A stretch of 7,433 nt of DNA from NCBI GenBank assembly GCA_046482855.1, contig JAWOEH010000111.1, positions 1-7,433 of the forward strand, in the 5' to 3' direction. Shown here piece by piece: positions 6,022 to 7,433 of the stretch. The notes below the pieces were generated by a model, which did not search any database, was not told the DNA's origin, and saw only the letters and a list, made by a program, of their open reading frames with translations. Every line of letters begins with the position of its first letter. Positions within the stretch are counted from its first letter, which is position 1. This DNA comes from CAYVSF01 sp046482855. GTDB taxonomy: Bacteria > Bacteroidota > Bacteroidia > Bacteroidales > UBA12077. Position numbers and translations under genes: made by a program.

Positions 6022-7236
6022 ATGCAGGGCTCTCCTCTTTCCGATATCTATTTATTTCATGCCGCTTGTGAAATGGCAGTTGCCAATGGGACCAACTCTT
6101 TTCAGGCAAATCGGCGGATTCGTCAGTTTGAACAAGATCTACAATGCCTGCCTGCCTATTTGATGAATGCTACGGATATTTTACTGGTAGAAAAAGCGTA
6201 TGTTGAAAGATGCCGAAGTTTTTTTGGGCATCTATACGCTCCAAGTCAGTTTGTTACCCAAGAGGAAGCCATTGAAAAAGCCCGAGAAGGTGAGTTAAAC
6301 TTTGGGACTTTACGTCCCTGGGGATGGAGCCCGGTGCTGCACAAACAAATGAAGTCGTTAAAACCTTATTTGTCGCAGTGGTTTAATCAAAGCGTTGTGG
6401 GGCAATGGGAACTTGGTTATAAACCCTTTTTTAGTCGTCTTTTTGCCTTAAATGTATTAACGGACCTCATAGCTAAACAGCCTCTTTCTTATTATATTGA
6501 TTCTTCTTTATTGCCGGTTCCCTGTCTTTCTGTTAAGGAGGTGAAAAAACAATTGCGTAAACACAATAAACTTGTGCTAAAGGCTCCCTATAGTGCCTCG
6601 GGAAGAGGTGTACAGGTAGTTGCTGCTGATGTCTGGCGTTCTTTTCATGATCAGTGGGCGGGGGGCGTTATACGTCGACAAGGAATGGTGATGGTAGAAC
6701 CTCACCTGAACAGGAAGAGTGATGTGGGTTTTCAGTTTCGTATTACCGATCAAGGCCATGTGGAGTATTTGGGACTCACCTTTTTTAAAACTGATGAAAC
6801 GGGGCAGTATTTGGGAAATTATTTGGGGTTGCTGCATCGTCCCATGGAGATTTTGCGCAAAGTTGGCTTTTCTCTTACGCAACTGCATAATATTGCCAAA
6901 AACATAAAATCATTGCTAAAGGCAAGTGAGGTTGTACAATATCATCGGGGGTATTTAGGGGTAGATGCTTTGGTGTTTACCGACGAACATGGTGGTTTAC
7001 GAATAAATCCTGTTTTGGAAATAAACCTTCGCAGTACCATGGGAACTGTTGCAATGGCTCTTGAGTCTCGTTATTTATCAAATGGTCAAACTGGATTCAT
7101 GGGAATCCAGTTTTCCTCAACGGATTCTTTTGCTTCCTTCCTTAAAGAACATCAGCAGCAATCTGGTTTCAGGTTGTTAACTCCAATAGCAAAAAAGACT
7201 CAGTTTGGTGCATGGATGCAGGTTAATGAGTTGTGA
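6022..7236 (+). CDS. uncharacterised ATP-grasp-like protein
   Basis: A 404-residue protein whose C-terminal half looks like an ATP-grasp fold: LVLKAPYSASGRGV (184-197) with Lys187 and a glycine/serine-rich loop for nucleotide phosphates, MVMVEPHL (222-229) with Glu226 at the adenine hinge, GYLGVDALVF (310-319), and INPVLEINLRSTMG (328-341) whose Glu333 and Asn335 sit where metal-binding residues are found. The N-terminal half (1 to about 160) holds a conserved-looking RPWGWSP block (98-104) and may be the pre-ATP-grasp domain. ATP-grasp enzymes join a carboxylate to an amine or thiol through an acyl-phosphate; the substrate here is unknown. The start is taken as ATG 6022; an upstream GTG at 5980 would overlap the zinc-finger gene by 29 bp. 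No signal peptide or membrane segment is seen, so it is cytoplasmic. The gene is second in an operon with the zinc-finger protein and convergent with alaS. Confidence 0.78.
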   Translation: MQGSPLSDIYLFHAACEMAVANGTNSFQANRRIRQFEQDLQCLPAYLMNATDILLVEKAYVERCRSFFGHLYAPSQFVTQEEAIEKAREGELNFGTLRPWGWSPVLHKQMKSLKPYLSQWFNQSVVGQWELGYKPFFSRLFALNVLTDLIAKQPLSYYIDSSLLPVPCLSVKEVKKQLRKHNKLVLKAPYSASGRGVQVVAADVWRSFHDQWAGGVIRRQGMVMVEPHLNRKSDVGFQFRITDQGHVEYLGLTFFKTDETGQYLGNYLGLLHRPMEILRKVGFSLTQLHNIAKNIKSLLKASEVVQYHRGYLGVDALVFTDEHGGLRINPVLEINLRSTMGTVAMALESRYLSNGQTGFMGIQFSSTDSFASFLKEHQQQSGFRLLTPIAKKTQFGAWMQVNEL

Positions 7237-7242
7237 GAACAT

Positions 7243-7271
7243 AAAAAAGCTCCCTCGATAAAGAGGGAGCT
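7243..7271 (-). terminator. intrinsic terminator of alaS
   Basis: AGCTCCCTC (7248-7256) pairs perfectly with GAGGGAGCT (7263-7271) around a six-base loop. On the minus strand the stem is followed by six Us (the A-run 7243-7248, partly inside the stem). It lies 23 bp after the alaS stop. On the plus strand the hairpin has no U-run, so it would end ATP-grasp transcripts poorly. Confidence 0.88.
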
Positions 7272-7294
7272 AAATAGTATAAGGTATAAACTTG

Positions 7295-7433
7295 TTAGTG
7301 TATTGCAGCAGTAAGCATCTCTTTGGCTTTGGCTATAGCTTTTTCCAGACCCTCTGGTTTCTTTCCTCCTGCCGTTGCAAAAAAAGGCTGACCTCCGCCA
7401 CCTCCTTGAACCTCTTTGGCGATTTCGCGAATC
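7295..7433 (-). CDS. alaS: alanyl-tRNA synthetase, C-terminal end only (partial, cut by window edge)
   Basis: Alanyl-tRNA synthetase attaches alanine to tRNA-Ala. Only the last 45 codons are present, read on the minus strand to a TAA at 7295-7297. The fragment reads IREIAKEVQGGGGGQPFFA, then TAGGKKPEGLEKAIAKAKEM and a short end. The glycine run followed by TAGGKKPEGL is the signature of the C-terminal DHHA1/C-Ala module of AlaRS (GGGGGG-P--AQAGG in many species), which helps bind the tRNA elbow. The catalytic and editing domains lie beyond the right edge. A free-standing DHHA1 protein such as a DHH phosphoesterase is a less likely alternative, since the glycine-rich block at the very C-terminus is typical of AlaRS. 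The gene ends convergently with the ATP-grasp gene, with a strong terminator between them. Confidence 0.9.
   Translation of the reverse strand, partial: IREIAKEVQGGGGGQPFFATAGGKKPEGLEKAIAKAKEMLTAAIH

Noticed and set aside
6535..6555. AAGGAGGTGAAAAAA, a strong SD-like sequence
   Set aside because: It is inside the ATP-grasp coding frame, encoding Lys-Glu-Val-Lys-Lys, and leads to no separate gene.
1..7433. Mobile element, CRISPR array, tRNA or rRNA, origin
   Set aside because: I found no transposase or integrase, no regularly spaced repeats, no tRNA-like cloverleaf and no terminal inverted repeats on either strand.

Overview
The window looks like an ordinary chromosomal segment from a Bacteroidota (Bacteroidetes) bacterium, probably class Bacteroidia. 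I base this on Bacteroidetes-type promoter motifs (TTTG, about 20 bp, TAnnTTTG), start codons with little or no Shine-Dalgarno sequence, moderate-to-low GC by eye, and gene families typical of the phylum. There is no sign of phage, transposon, CRISPR, plasmid or rRNA/tRNA sequence. Placement below phylum is a guess.

Layout, left to right. (1) A ChaN-like haem-binding/Tiki-superfamily exported protein (to 866), whose reading frame is open at the left edge. It is followed by a small four-helix membrane protein with an N-terminal zinc ribbon (1006-1530). (2) A regulatory gap (1531-1780) with two abutting hairpins, a pair of palindromic 9-mers exactly 20 bp apart, and a -7 box that probably drives a DEAD-box RNA helicase with a DbpA-type RNA-binding C-terminus (1781-3460). 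(3) A convergent gap (3461-3728) with one strong terminator for each neighbour and a long-loop hairpin between them. (4) An AMP-forming long-chain acyl-CoA synthetase on the minus strand (3729-5378), with a very good Bacteroidetes promoter at 5401-5432. (5) A divergent gap (5379-5675), then a tight two-gene operon on the plus strand: a 110-residue DksA/TraR-type C4 zinc-finger protein (5676-6008) and, 13 bp later, an uncharacterised ATP-grasp-like protein of 404 residues (6022-7236). (6) A terminator hairpin, then the last 45 codons of alaS on the minus strand, cut by the right edge.

Most genes are housekeeping: RNA remodelling, fatty-acid activation and tRNA charging. The part that best fits 'undescribed biology' is the zinc-finger/ATP-grasp pair. 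A presumptive RNA-polymerase-binding regulator is co-transcribed with an enzyme whose fold predicts ATP-dependent ligation but whose substrate cannot be read from the sequence. The second most interesting signal is the operator-like repeat pair in the helicase promoter. The rest of the window is conventional.
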